Source: Octadecabacter algicola
GTDB taxonomy: Bacteria; Pseudomonadota; Alphaproteobacteria; Rhodobacterales; Rhodobacteraceae
Direction of reading: 5' to 3'
Length of the DNA: 64,000 bases
NCBI RefSeq assembly: GCF_021532625.1
Contig: NZ_JAKGAR010000001.1
Coordinates: forward strand, 620,001 to 684,000
The notes beneath the pieces are model-generated. The model made no database searches. It was given only the letters and a program-made list of their open reading frames with translations, and was not told the origin of the DNA. The position numbers and the translations under genes were made by a program. Shown here piece by piece: positions 38,846 to 47,187 of the stretch (position 1 is its first letter; each line of letters starts with the position of its first letter).

Positions 38846-39945
38846 TGGAAGCTTATCTTGGGTATTTCCTGTATTTTCTATCTCTTCTGACTGTTGGCGG
38901 CATCTACGCGATCTTGGCGCTGGGTCTGAACGTCCAATGGGGGTTTGCTGGTCTGTTTAATGCTGGCATCGTCGGGTTTGTCGCCGTGGGGGCGTATACC
39001 TACGCGCTGCTGACGACAGCTGAATCCACGTTCCATTTGGGTGGCTTTGGCTTGCCACTGCCCATTGGTATGGCTGTTGCGATGCTGGCATCGGCACTGG
39101 TTGCCGCGTTGATCGGGCTGGTCTGTATCAGGCTCAGGTCTGATTATCTGGCGATTGCAACCATCGGTATCGCCGAGATCATCAAGCTGATCTTCAAGAA
39201 CGAGACCGAGGTCACCAACGGCCCGCGCGGCATCAACAAGATCCCGCGCTCTTGGGAACATTTCAGCGAAGAACGCTTCTATTCCAGCTGGCCCATGAGC
39301 TGGTTCGGCACGCCCGAAAATTGGGAAGCCTTCTTTGACAGCCTACCAAATTGGTACTGGCAGCCACTGTTTGCTGGCACGATTATTCTCGTGGTATTTG
39401 CCATCTACAAGATGCTGGAACGCGCTCGTACATCGCCGTGGGGTCGCATGATGACCGCCATTCGTGAAAACGAGCCTGCATCACGCGCGGCCGGTAAGAA
39501 CGTCACACGCCGCCGGATTGAGGCCTTTGTTATTGGCGCTGCAATCATGGGGCTTGGGGGGGCATTTCTAGCCCAGCACCTGCGCCTTATCGAACCTACA
39601 AACACCTTTGACCCGAGCAAAGTGACATTCCTTGTCTGGGTCATGCTGATCGCTGGCGGATCTGGAAACAACCGAGGTGCAATCCTTGGTGCGTTTTTGA
39701 TCTGGACCATTTGGTCGGCTTCTGAATTGATGATTTCAGGGATTATTGATCTCATCACCGCTATTTTCTCCACGATGGATGCAAGTATTTTGCAGACACG
39801 GGCAGGGTTCTTGCGCATGATGCTCATCGGTATTCTGATGCAAGTGATCCTCCAACGTTATCCAGGAGGGATACTACCTGAGGTGAGACCCGCATCACCA
39901 AAGGCTGACACTAAGACTGCGGACCCAACGGGAGATACAAAATGA
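38845..39945 (+). CDS. livM: LivM-like branched-chain amino-acid permease
   Basis: Second permease, 366 residues. ALGLNVQWGFAGLFNAGIVGFVAVGAYTYA, landmarks GLNVQWGFAGLFNAG, marks LivM. The coupling loop is AIRENEPASRAAGKNVTRRRIEAF. An insertion of about 60 residues (roughly 125-185, rich in Trp and Phe) lies between helices. The last 20 residues are Lys/Thr-rich and cytoplasmic. The stop overlaps the binding-protein start (ATGA). Confidence 0.91.
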   Translation: MEAYLGYFLYFLSLLTVGGIYAILALGLNVQWGFAGLFNAGIVGFVAVGAYTYALLTTAESTFHLGGFGLPLPIGMAVAMLASALVAALIGLVCIRLRSDYLAIATIGIAEIIKLIFKNETEVTNGPRGINKIPRSWEHFSEERFYSSWPMSWFGTPENWEAFFDSLPNWYWQPLFAGTIILVVFAIYKMLERARTSPWGRMMTAIRENEPASRAAGKNVTRRRIEAFVIGAAIMGLGGAFLAQHLRLIEPTNTFDPSKVTFLVWVMLIAGGSGNNRGAILGAFLIWTIWSASELMISGIIDLITAIFSTMDASILQTRAGFLRMMLIGILMQVILQRYPGGILPEVRPASPKADTKTADPTGDTK

Positions 39946-41132
39946 AAACGACACTACTCGCGACTGCCGCAACTCTGCTGGCGACAACTGCAATGGCCGA
40001 CGTCACAATCGGTAACCCAATGGCGATGACAGGCCCAATTCCGGACCTCAACGCGCCAATCGCGGCTGCGGTTGATCTGGCTGCAGCCAACATCAACGAG
40101 CAAGGCGGCATGTTTGCAGGCGGCGAAGCACTGGTTATCGAACGTGCCGACTCGGCGTGTGACCCAACGGCGGCTGTCGATGCTGTGACCAAACTGATCA
40201 ACGTCAGCGGCGTTTCCGCAATCGTTGGACCTGTATGTTCCGGCGCCACAATCGCGCAGGCTGAATCCGTATCGATCCCTGCCGGCGTTATCACGCTGTC
40301 CGTTTCCGCGTCTTCACCGGCGATCACAAACATGGAAGACGGTACAGACCTCGTGTTCCGCGCAGCCGCATCTGACGCATATCAGGGCGTTGCATTGGCT
40401 GAACTGGCGATGGCGAACGGTTACACAGAAATGGCCGTATCTTATGCCAATGACGATTATAACGCAGCTATCGCTGAAGTATTCGCTCAAGCTTACGAAG
40501 GCATGGGCGGCACCGTCACAGCAAACGAAGCACACGAGCCAAACAAAGCGTCTTACCGTTCTGAAGTTGCGACGATCGGCGCAACATCCGACAATCTAGC
40601 GCTGTTCTCTTACTACGGTTCTGGCGGCATCACACTGATGCGTAACGCTCTGGAAACTGGTGCGTTCACAAACTTCATCGGTGCGGACGGAATGTTGTCT
40701 GATGAGCTGATCGAACAGATCGGCGCTGAAAACCTTGCAAACGCAACCTTCACAACATCTGCATCCGACGACAGCACACCGTCATTTGGCGCATGGAAGG
40801 CAATCGCAGACGCAGCAGGCGTTCCAGCGGGTGATCCGTTCGTAGCCAACGGTTATGACGCAACCTTCATGATGGCATTGGCGATCGAAGCTGCTGGTTC
40901 TGGCGACCGTGAAGGTCTGGCCGAGCACCTGCGTGCAATTTCATCTGCACCGGGCGAAGTGATCCTGCCTGGTCAGTGGGCCGAAGCCAAAGCGATCCTC
41001 GCTGCAGGCGGCGAGATCAACTATGAGGGCGCCGCTGGCAACCAAGACTTCGACGAGAACGGCGACGTCGCCGGTAACTTCTCCAAGTCGACCATCGTAG
41101 ATGGCGCATGGGCAGCTGAACTCATCGAGTAA
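39942..41132 (+). CDS. livK: LivJ/LivK-like periplasmic binding protein
   Basis: Receptor of the importer, 396 residues of the type I periplasmic-binding fold. A signal peptide covers residues 1-19 (cleavage after TTAMA). The ligand-binding region AIVGPVCSGATIAQAE and SVSASSPAITNMEDGTDLVFR, landmark SASSPAIT, is characteristic of branched-chain amino-acid receptors. It is the last gene of the operon, unusual compared with livJ-first orders, and ends at a strong terminator. Confidence 0.92.
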   Translation: MKTTLLATAATLLATTAMADVTIGNPMAMTGPIPDLNAPIAAAVDLAAANINEQGGMFAGGEALVIERADSACDPTAAVDAVTKLINVSGVSAIVGPVCSGATIAQAESVSIPAGVITLSVSASSPAITNMEDGTDLVFRAAASDAYQGVALAELAMANGYTEMAVSYANDDYNAAIAEVFAQAYEGMGGTVTANEAHEPNKASYRSEVATIGATSDNLALFSYYGSGGITLMRNALETGAFTNFIGADGMLSDELIEQIGAENLANATFTTSASDDSTPSFGAWKAIADAAGVPAGDPFVANGYDATFMMALAIEAAGSGDREGLAEHLRAISSAPGEVILPGQWAEAKAILAAGGEINYEGAAGNQDFDENGDVAGNFSKSTIVDGAWAAELIE

Positions 41133-41154
41133 GCTGAACTAACTTAGAAAAAAG

Positions 41155-41190
41155 AATGCCGGCGCTTTTGGGCGCCGGCATTGTTGTTTG
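41155..41190. terminator. Bidirectional terminator between livK and the OmpA-fusion gene
   Basis: AATGCCGGCGC (41155-41165) pairs with GCGCCGGCATT (41172-41182). A T-rich run follows on the plus strand (TGTTGTTTG) and TTCTTTTTT follows on the minus strand, so it serves both convergent operons. Confidence 0.9.
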
Positions 41191-41213
41191 TAGGAACGTG
41201 TTGCAATCAGCCG

Positions 41214-42971
41214 TTAGCCCTGACGGCGCACCCAAACTTCGACCCGACGGTTGTTTGCACGACCCAGATCGGTTTCGTTGCACTGCACTGGCATTTGTTC
41301 GCCAAAACCCATGCTGATCAGGCTAAGCTGTTCCAGTTCTGAAGGATTGAACTCCTGCGCCAAAGCACTCCGCACGGCTTCCGCACGTCGCAAAGAGAGA
41401 GCGGAGTTAGGGCCCGCAGGACCCGTGTTGTCCGCAAATCCAACCAAAAGCACGTCATGCCCGCCAAACTGTGCCTCACGAATGCGCTGTGCGAGGTTTC
41501 TGACGCGCTGCGCGGAACCATCATCAAGAACCGTTGACCCCGAGATAAAGGTAAAGGTCATTGAAAGCCTGTCAGCAGTTCGCAGTTCACGCATCATGTT
41601 TGAAAACTCGGCACCGTCAAAATCGGGTTCCGACGCGGCAGCATGAATAACGGCGTTACCCATATCTTCAATGCGCGTGCGTTGCAGCGATGCGCCGGTG
41701 TAGCCCCATTCGGAAACAGCAGATGACGCTAACGGCGTTTGGGTCCATTCAAGGAACGACAATACAAATGGTGCTGCGCTATCGACACGGGCGTATGAAC
41801 TGATCGGCTGCGTGAACGGGTAGTGTTCAGTGCGCAGGCCGAATTGGGTCGGTACTGCGGTAAGCCCGCAAACGTCCCGTACGGCCAGCATTTTTGCATT
41901 GTCGCGCGCGGCAGTTGTTTGGTGAACAACACCGATCGCATTGCGGTCCGCGTTTACGGCCTCGATGACTTGTTCCTCGGTTTCGTGGGTTACAACACCA
42001 AGAGTGCTAGCCGCGATTGTGCCGTTCAACCAACGTGGCGCTCCAAACCCATCTTCCAGCATATGAACCGAAATCGGAAAGTCTCCGCCTCCCAAACCTT
42101 GCCAAGATGTAAGATTTTGGGTCGCAATTTGACCAATCTCTGCAAGGCTGAGGTCACGGACAGGGTTGTCTTCGTTCCCGACAATGACTTCGCCATCATA
42201 GGCCAAGACATTTCGCAAAACAGTGTCGAGCCCATCAATGGACGCCAAACGCGTATCGATCTGAAGCTGGTTGTAAAATACAACATCCACCGAACGATCC
42301 GAAAGCGCGGTCGCGGCCTGATCAGGACCACTAACGGTCAGATCAATTTCAGCGACCAGTTCTTGTTCTTCGCCCGAGAAGAGTTGAACGGACTGCGATG
42401 TGTCACCGTCAGCAGTAGACGAGAACGTGTACCCTGCGTCTTCGGAATAATCGCGCAGCAAATCAACCATCATGTCGCCCACTTTGGCCGAGGGGACGTG
42501 GAAGGCGAATTCTGTTTTGATGATTTCTATAACGGGGCAGGCGGCTCCTTCGCAGATCACACCGTCTAGCTTAATGCGAAATTCACCCAGCGGGTTGCGA
42601 ATGACATAATGGGTGTCGTCAACATCGACCAATTCACCGCTGATACGGGTTTCATCATCAACGGAATGCAAGACGATTTCACGTGTTGCGACAACAGGCG
42701 CTGGTTCCTCTACAACAACGGGACATGCGTCTCCGGAGCAATCAACTGCACTACGTGGGACACGAATGACGCCAAGTTGGCCCTCGACGGTGTAAAACTC
42801 GTCATCCAAACCAACCAAAGCACCGCTGATTGACATGCTACCATCCGGAGATTCGAGCAGAACGTCCTGTGCAAAAGCAGGTGAGCTAACAGCCAACGCA
42901 AGTGCTGCAGTGCCAGACAAAAAGGATGGGCGGATTACTGGCCCAGGCATACCCAAAACACTAATTTTCAT
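41214..42971 (-). CDS. Secreted protein: two CxGxxCP modules, phosphate-binding-like domain, OmpA domain
   Basis: A 585-residue exported protein. Residues 1-35 are a signal peptide (cleavage after AFA). Two copies of a roughly 50-residue module follow (36-84 and 97-146), each with ISGxLV, a central Tyr and a terminal Cys pair (Cys78/83; Cys140/145) in C-x-G-x-x-C-P. Residues of about 150-440 resemble a PstS-type substrate-binding domain. The C-terminus (about 465-585) is an OmpA-like peptidoglycan-binding domain with GFADNTGPAGPN and LSLRRAEAVRSAL. It should be anchored to the cell wall. It ends the minus-strand operon with two PilJ-like proteins. Function is unknown. Confidence 0.82.
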   Translation of the reverse strand: MKISVLGMPGPVIRPSFLSGTAALALAVSSPAFAQDVLLESPDGSMSISGALVGLDDEFYTVEGQLGVIRVPRSAVDCSGDACPVVVEEPAPVVATREIVLHSVDDETRISGELVDVDDTHYVIRNPLGEFRIKLDGVICEGAACPVIEIIKTEFAFHVPSAKVGDMMVDLLRDYSEDAGYTFSSTADGDTSQSVQLFSGEEQELVAEIDLTVSGPDQAATALSDRSVDVVFYNQLQIDTRLASIDGLDTVLRNVLAYDGEVIVGNEDNPVRDLSLAEIGQIATQNLTSWQGLGGGDFPISVHMLEDGFGAPRWLNGTIAASTLGVVTHETEEQVIEAVNADRNAIGVVHQTTAARDNAKMLAVRDVCGLTAVPTQFGLRTEHYPFTQPISSYARVDSAAPFVLSFLEWTQTPLASSAVSEWGYTGASLQRTRIEDMGNAVIHAAASEPDFDGAEFSNMMRELRTADRLSMTFTFISGSTVLDDGSAQRVRNLAQRIREAQFGGHDVLLVGFADNTGPAGPNSALSLRRAEAVRSALAQEFNPSELEQLSLISMGFGEQMPVQCNETDLGRANNRRVEVWVRRQG

Positions 42972-43005
42972 GTGGAAGATACTTTCAATGGATCGTGAAT
43001 TCTAA

Positions 43006-43911
43006 TTAACCTTGGGAGCCCAGCTCGACGTACATATGTTCAATATGTTGCGCTGCCTCGAGCAGGGATTCTTCTTGCGATGCAATGGAATAAAGCTCGA
43101 GAGGGCCGGGTTCAGCACCATCTGCGATTCCGCGCACGATTGGGCCTAGATCGCTCCAGCGGCTTTTCTCCTCGAGCAGCGCCAATTCGATGTGTTCGGG
43201 GGGCGGTGGCAGGGTCAATGCCGGAACGCCGCCGATCAGGGCTTGCAATGAATTCTCGTAGAGGTCGATTGTGCCCGCAAGGATCGCGCGGTTTTCCTCG
43301 GGTTTGAAGCCCAGTGCGATATTGCCAACTTCTTTGGCCATCTTTTGGGTCAACATTTCTTGACGGGCGGCCAGTTCCACGGAGATGAGAATACCAAGTT
43401 TTTCAGTGCTGTCGCCGTAGACGGACAACAGGCGTTTCTCTACGTTTTCTGACATGAACAACAACGCGGAACTTGCACGGGCAATCGCATCAAACTCGGC
43501 CTCTTCAACGAACCCTTGTGCGATCACTGTTTCGACGGCGGCCTGCATGCTGGGCCAGACGGCATCAACGGCCGACAAAGCCTCAAGGACTTCGCCATTG
43601 GTTTCGGCCACAATGCCCAGATCGGCATCGCCATTGCGTAGACCGGTCAAGACCTGTCCAAACCGCTTTGCCGCGTCCTCGATGTTCACCATAAACCGGG
43701 ACGGCTCAACGTTGAGCTTGATGAAGTTAGCGCACATTGGAATGCGCTGCGTTAGCACGGCCTGTTCTTCGGCAAGACCAACACGAAGCACAACGCCAGC
43801 GAAATCGGCATCCTGTGCGTATGTCATTGAAGAGCTTGTAGAAAGGGCGCCGATTGCAGCGGCCCCAAGGCCAAATTGTCGACGGGTACAGGTCATTGGG
43901 TTACGGGTCAT
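43006..43911 (-). CDS. Tat-exported PilJ-like domain protein B
   Basis: A 301-residue protein starting with a twin-arginine signal (TRRQFGLGAAAIGALS). The mature part resembles the helical N-terminal sensing domain of PilJ/type IV pilus chemoreceptors, in two copies: QAVLTQRIPMCANFIKLNVE and ARQEMLTQKMAKEVGNIALG. No membrane, HAMP or signalling domain follows, so it is a free periplasmic sensor or adaptor. ATG 43911 with AAGGA upstream is chosen; the frame is open to 43980. It is a paralogue of the gene upstream (58-base gap) and precedes the OmpA-fusion gene by 34 bases. Confidence 0.8.
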   Translation of the reverse strand: MTRNPMTCTRRQFGLGAAAIGALSTSSSMTYAQDADFAGVVLRVGLAEEQAVLTQRIPMCANFIKLNVEPSRFMVNIEDAAKRFGQVLTGLRNGDADLGIVAETNGEVLEALSAVDAVWPSMQAAVETVIAQGFVEEAEFDAIARASSALLFMSENVEKRLLSVYGDSTEKLGILISVELAARQEMLTQKMAKEVGNIALGFKPEENRAILAGTIDLYENSLQALIGGVPALTLPPPPEHIELALLEEKSRWSDLGPIVRGIADGAEPGPLELYSIASQEESLLEAAQHIEHMYVELGSQG

Positions 43912-43969
43912 TCTATTATCCTTGTCGTGGCGGGGTGGCATCAACATGTTGAGCCGCCGTAAAATTCGT

Positions 43970-44878
43970 TCAGGCTTCATCGGCCTGTTTGATCAAGATT
44001 TCATTCATCGCATCAAGCGCTGCGAGAATAACGTCAGCCTCGTGCGCTAGCTCCAAGACTTCGGCGTATTCAACCGCGTGTGTCTGGTCCAGTTTCTCGA
44101 GGATCGGCTGTAGCTTGACCCAGCAGTGTTCGGCATGTGTCAGGTGCTCAGCGAATTCGCCGGTCGCGGCGGGCAGGGTGTGTTCGTTGTGCGCCATATT
44201 TCCGGCCAGTTTATCGAGGTCAAAGCGGAACAACTGCATCGATCCGACCAACATCTCGTGATGGGCTTCCGCCTCGAATTCCAATGCAACAAGGATCGCT
44301 TCCTTGATCATTTTCTGGGACAACATTCGCAACGAACCAACCACGTCGATCTGATAGGCAAGGTCGAGGGGAATTGCGTCTTTATACTCAAGCAAAATGC
44401 GGTGGATCAGGCTATCGGTCAGTGTCATCACCTGTGTGTTGACGTGTTCGATCGCCGAGAAATGTTCATCGTCGACGGTGCCCGTATCGATTACATCCTT
44501 GAGCGGGGGCCCAAGCACCGACCATCCAAATTCAACGGTATTGATCGCCTCAAGAACCAGCGCATTCTCTTCAGGCGCCATTGAAAATTCCGGATCACCG
44601 TTACGCAAAGCATCGATATCATCGGTGAATTCATCGTACTCTTCGGTCAGGACCTCAAGGTAGTGATCCTTTTCAACGTCAAGCATCACAAACGCTGCGG
44701 ATAGCGCCATGCGCTGCGTGAACATTCGCAGATCGCCAGCAATCTTGATCTTGTGACTGATATCAACAGCGGCTGCGGCTTGCGTGGCACTAAAGGCAAG
44801 AATGCCGGCTGAGGCGAGGGTTAAGGTTTTCGCGAGTTTCAGGGAATCTCGACGATCTACTTTGGCAGAAGTATTCAT
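43970..44878 (-). CDS. Tat-exported PilJ-like domain protein A
   Basis: A 302-residue paralogue of protein B and first gene of the operon. The N-terminus has RRDSLKLAKTLTLASAGIL, a weaker twin-arginine or Sec-type signal ending near ATQAAAA. Two PilJ-like repeats are visible: AGDLRMFTQRMALSAAFVML and VGSLRMLSQKMIKEAILVAL, each with the R-M-x-x-Q-(R/K)-M core. The rest is acidic and helical. No output domain is present. It is divergent from the small CxGxxCP protein gene with 287 bases between starts, a gap that holds a 16-bp palindrome. Confidence 0.8.
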   Translation of the reverse strand: MNTSAKVDRRDSLKLAKTLTLASAGILAFSATQAAAAVDISHKIKIAGDLRMFTQRMALSAAFVMLDVEKDHYLEVLTEEYDEFTDDIDALRNGDPEFSMAPEENALVLEAINTVEFGWSVLGPPLKDVIDTGTVDDEHFSAIEHVNTQVMTLTDSLIHRILLEYKDAIPLDLAYQIDVVGSLRMLSQKMIKEAILVALEFEAEAHHEMLVGSMQLFRFDLDKLAGNMAHNEHTLPAATGEFAEHLTHAEHCWVKLQPILEKLDQTHAVEYAEVLELAHEADVILAALDAMNEILIKQADEA

Positions 44879-45165
44879 GCGGTCTCATTATATTTTCTGA
44901 AGGTTTTTTGTGTACGGGGAAGGGGCAGTCGATGCCAGATTTGAGGCGAACAGAGCCTCATTACAAACAGGTCCTTCCATACAAACATCTGCTTGTTATG
45001 GTCGCGTCTATTGCAGAATAGAACACGACTAGAAGCAGCACACGTCACCACATATATGGCTTTTTTCAGCCGGTCACCATAGACTTTGATACAGTTGACT
45101 GTATTTAGACGCCTGTGGAATACCAGAAGAAAGCCGTCGGATACGGCTTCGTAAAGAGTTTATCG
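44879..45165. other. Divergent intergenic region
   Basis: This 287-base region separates the PilJ-like operon (leftward) from the small CxGxxCP protein gene (rightward). It holds the palindrome at 45089-45104. I see no gene, RNA or terminator in it. Confidence 0.6.
45089..45104. promoter_or_regulatory. Perfect 16-bp palindromic operator candidate
   Basis: ATACAGT-TG-ACTGTAT. The TTGACT in its centre-right half (45096-45101) could be a -35 element, with AATACC at 45119-45124 as a weak -10 at 17 bases, so a protein bound here would control the gene at 45166. The LuxR-type regulator encoded 0.9 kb downstream is a candidate binder. Confidence 0.6.
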
Positions 45166-45726
45166 ATGTCGAAAGCAATGAGTATGAGTGGTAATGCCGA
45201 TTGGCGTCTCGTTCAAAAGCAAACGTTTCTTAAAGTCAGTATTTTCAAGACCGCAGTCGCTGTGACTTTGGCTGCATTTTTGGGCGCATCCCAATCATCC
45301 GCGCAGGCCGCGGACTTTGTAACGTTGCAGACTTTTGATGGCAGCAATGCAATCTCGGGGCAGTTGGTTGGCGTAGAAGGCGACTACTTCCGAATCGATA
45401 CGCTCGTTGGGGTTCTTGAAGTCAGGATCGACACCGTGGAATGCGTCGGCGCGGCATGTCCTGCACTTGTTCCGGATTTCGTCGTCGGTGAAGTCGTAAC
45501 TTTAACGTCGAAGGACCGCACGACAAACATTACGGGCCAAGTCGTTTCGTTGGACGACGTCTACGTGACGGTCAATGCGGGGTTGCTCGGCGAGGTGGCT
45601 CTGGAGCGTGCAAAAGTCGATTGTTCCGGACCGAACTGCCACCCGACGCTTATGGTCGAAAGCCAACAGGAACCTGCGTCCACGTCATCCATTCTTAGGG
45701 CATTGCTGGACGACACTGGGAACTAA
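45166..45726 (+). CDS. Small secreted protein with two CxGxxCP modules
   Basis: A 186-residue exported protein. The signal peptide is the hydrophobic stretch near residues 26-48 (cleavage near SSAQA), with a long N-region. The mature protein is almost only two modules of the kind found at the N-terminus of the OmpA-fusion protein: residues 50-99 (Cys93, Cys98 in CVGAACP) and 109-160 (Cys153, Cys158 in CSGPNCHP). The tail is short and disordered. The frame is open from GTG 45115; ATG 45166 is preferred, with AAGAG upstream, but ATG 45178 and 45184 are possible. No function is known to me. Confidence 0.75.
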   Translation: MSKAMSMSGNADWRLVQKQTFLKVSIFKTAVAVTLAAFLGASQSSAQAADFVTLQTFDGSNAISGQLVGVEGDYFRIDTLVGVLEVRIDTVECVGAACPALVPDFVVGEVVTLTSKDRTTNITGQVVSLDDVYVTVNAGLLGEVALERAKVDCSGPNCHPTLMVESQQEPASTSSILRALLDDTGN

Positions 45727-46032
45727 TCGACGCCGTAGGTCGATCTTACGACTCGATCACAAGAGGATAGGCACATCGTTGATATGTGCGATTCATTTAT
45801 TCAGACCGATGTCCGGAGCGCACGGGCAGCCCGTAAGCCTCCGTACAATATTCTTATAATCAGTATTATGTAAAATATAGACGCGAGGTAATCCTATGCT
45901 GACTTTAATTAAACGCAGCCCCATCAAATACTTACAAACGCCTCTTAAACGACCGCCCATCGCTGCGGCACCAATTTGACCAAAAAGTAAATTCTCTTTC
46001 AACCTAAGCGAAAACAATGCTACTCCTATTCC
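45727..46032. other. Intergenic, 306 bases, AT-rich right half
   Basis: ATCGAC/GTCGAT (45726-45731 with 45739-45744) can form a small hairpin after the upstream stop, without a T run. A 13-bp palindrome ACGGGCAGCCCGT is at 45822-45834. The stretch 45840-45900 is AT-rich and may hold the promoter of the LuxR-type gene. No coding potential seen. Confidence 0.5.
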
Positions 46033-46785
46033 ATGTCAAGTTTTGTCGAACATCTTGAAGCTATCGCCAGCGCCCCGACCGTCGAGGCTCTTTGGGCGCT
46101 GCACTCTGAGAAAATGGCGTCTTACGGGTTCGACAGGTTGATCTACGGTTTCACACGGTATCGCAGTGGCGGATCTCTCGGGGATCCTCAAGATTGGGTT
46201 TTACTGACGAACCACGGCGACACCTACATGGAGCAGTTCCTGGGCAAAGGATTGCTAGCGAACGCCCCAATGACGAACTGGGCGCTGGAGAATACAGGAT
46301 CTTGTTCGTGGCGCTGGATGTCCGAGACGGATCATCTAACCGAAGCCGAAAAAGCTGTTGTCGCGTTTAACCTTAGTCAAAATGTCGCAGCGGGCTACAC
46401 AGTGAGCTTTATCAGCACCAATGAAAGATCCAAGGGTGCGGCCGCGCTGACCGCAAAGCCCGGAATGACCCAAGACGAAGTCGATACGCTGTGGGAAACT
46501 CACGGGCGAGAAATCGAGGTCATGAACAACATGATGCACCTCAAGATCCAAACCCTGCCCTATAGCCAGCGCAACCTGACCAAGCGACAACGTGAGGTTT
46601 TACAATGGGTTGGCGACGGCAAAACGACCCAAGATATCGCAATTCTACTAGAACTAACGCCTGCGACGATTGAAAAACACCTTCGACTGGCGCGTGAAAA
46701 CTTGGACGTAGAGACAACTGCGCAGGCAGTTTTGAAGGCCGCTTTCTACAATCAGATGTTCGTAATTGAATCTGAGGCTGCGTAA
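46033..46785 (+). CDS. LuxR family regulator with autoinducer-binding domain (solo)
   Basis: A 250-residue regulator with an N-terminal autoinducer-binding-type domain (about 15-165: YGFDRLIYGFTRYR, then the WALENTGSCSWRWM block) and a C-terminal LuxR helix-turn-helix (LTKRQREVLQWVGDGKTTQDIA and LTPATIEKHLRLARENL). No luxI synthase lies nearby. The Asp that normally precedes Pro in the ligand pocket and binds the acyl-homoserine-lactone amide seems replaced (GLLANAPMTNW), so the ligand may differ. The start ATG 46033 has no strong ribosome-binding site. Its neighbours suggest control of the adjacent envelope genes. Confidence 0.85.
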   Translation: MSSFVEHLEAIASAPTVEALWALHSEKMASYGFDRLIYGFTRYRSGGSLGDPQDWVLLTNHGDTYMEQFLGKGLLANAPMTNWALENTGSCSWRWMSETDHLTEAEKAVVAFNLSQNVAAGYTVSFISTNERSKGAAALTAKPGMTQDEVDTLWETHGREIEVMNNMMHLKIQTLPYSQRNLTKRQREVLQWVGDGKTTQDIAILLELTPATIEKHLRLARENLDVETTAQAVLKAAFYNQMFVIESEAA

Positions 46786-46888
46786 CGGCACGCCTGATAG
46801 ATTCAATCAAAATTTCCCCTAGATTTTTCAAATTATTACTATGGTAGGGAATCCCTGACTGGAGCTTTCCTTACGTTAATGTCAATCT
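46786..46888. other. Intergenic, left of the structured RNA
   Basis: About 100 AT-rich bases after the LuxR-type gene; a promoter for the RNA element is expected here, but no clear -35/-10 pair stands out. Confidence 0.4.
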
Positions 46889-47155
46889 AACCTTGTTCCG
46901 TGAGTGGTGGCCTAAGGCCTGGGAACAGCGGCTAGGATACCCGTTGTATTTTTTGGGTTCTTCCTTTTCGTACCGGGAAACCGGACGCTGATCTGATCGG
47001 GCTAAGCCCGTATTGGATCAGCACCCTAAGGGACGTGGAATTGTGCCATTTTATCCCTGTGGTCCACGTCTTGAACGACCCTACCAGTCCCATGGAAAGG
47101 GTCGTTCACCCCTCCCCCTAAACGCAAAAAGCCGCCAACTTAATGGCGGCTTTTC
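46889..47155 (+). ncRNA. Candidate structured non-coding RNA (chain of stem-loops)
   Basis: No open frame fits, yet the bases form consecutive stems: GTTCC/GGAAC (46895-46926) enclosing GGCC-TAA-GGCC; CCGG-GAAA-CCGG, a GNRA tetraloop (46973-46984); GCTGATC/GATCAGC (46987-47022) enclosing CGGGC-TAA-GCCCG; GACGTGGA/TCCACGTC (47032-47070); and a 10-bp stem GAACGACCCT/AGGGTCGTTC (47073-47107). A C-rich single strand and the terminator at 47127-47154 follow. Strand is uncertain because hairpins are symmetric; plus is favoured by the terminator. It does not match tmRNA, SRP RNA or RNase P RNA as I know them; 6S RNA is not excluded. Confidence 0.6.
47127..47154. terminator. Bidirectional terminator (tsf and upstream RNA)
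   Basis: AAAAGCCGCCA (47127-47137) pairs with TGGCGGCTTTT (47144-47154) with a 6-base loop. T runs are present on both strands, so it can end tsf on the minus strand and the candidate RNA on the plus strand. Confidence 0.9.
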
Positions 47156-47187
47156 AGTATTTTATCACTCGAAGGTAACGGGTTACC

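Noticed and set aside
45089-45104. Canonical lux box
   Set aside because: Lux boxes have half-sites in the order CTG...CAG; here it is ACAG...CTGT, so only a general operator is claimed.
46889-47155. tmRNA, SRP RNA or RNase P RNA
   Set aside because: Their conserved core sequences are not present on either strand; the element is left as unassigned.
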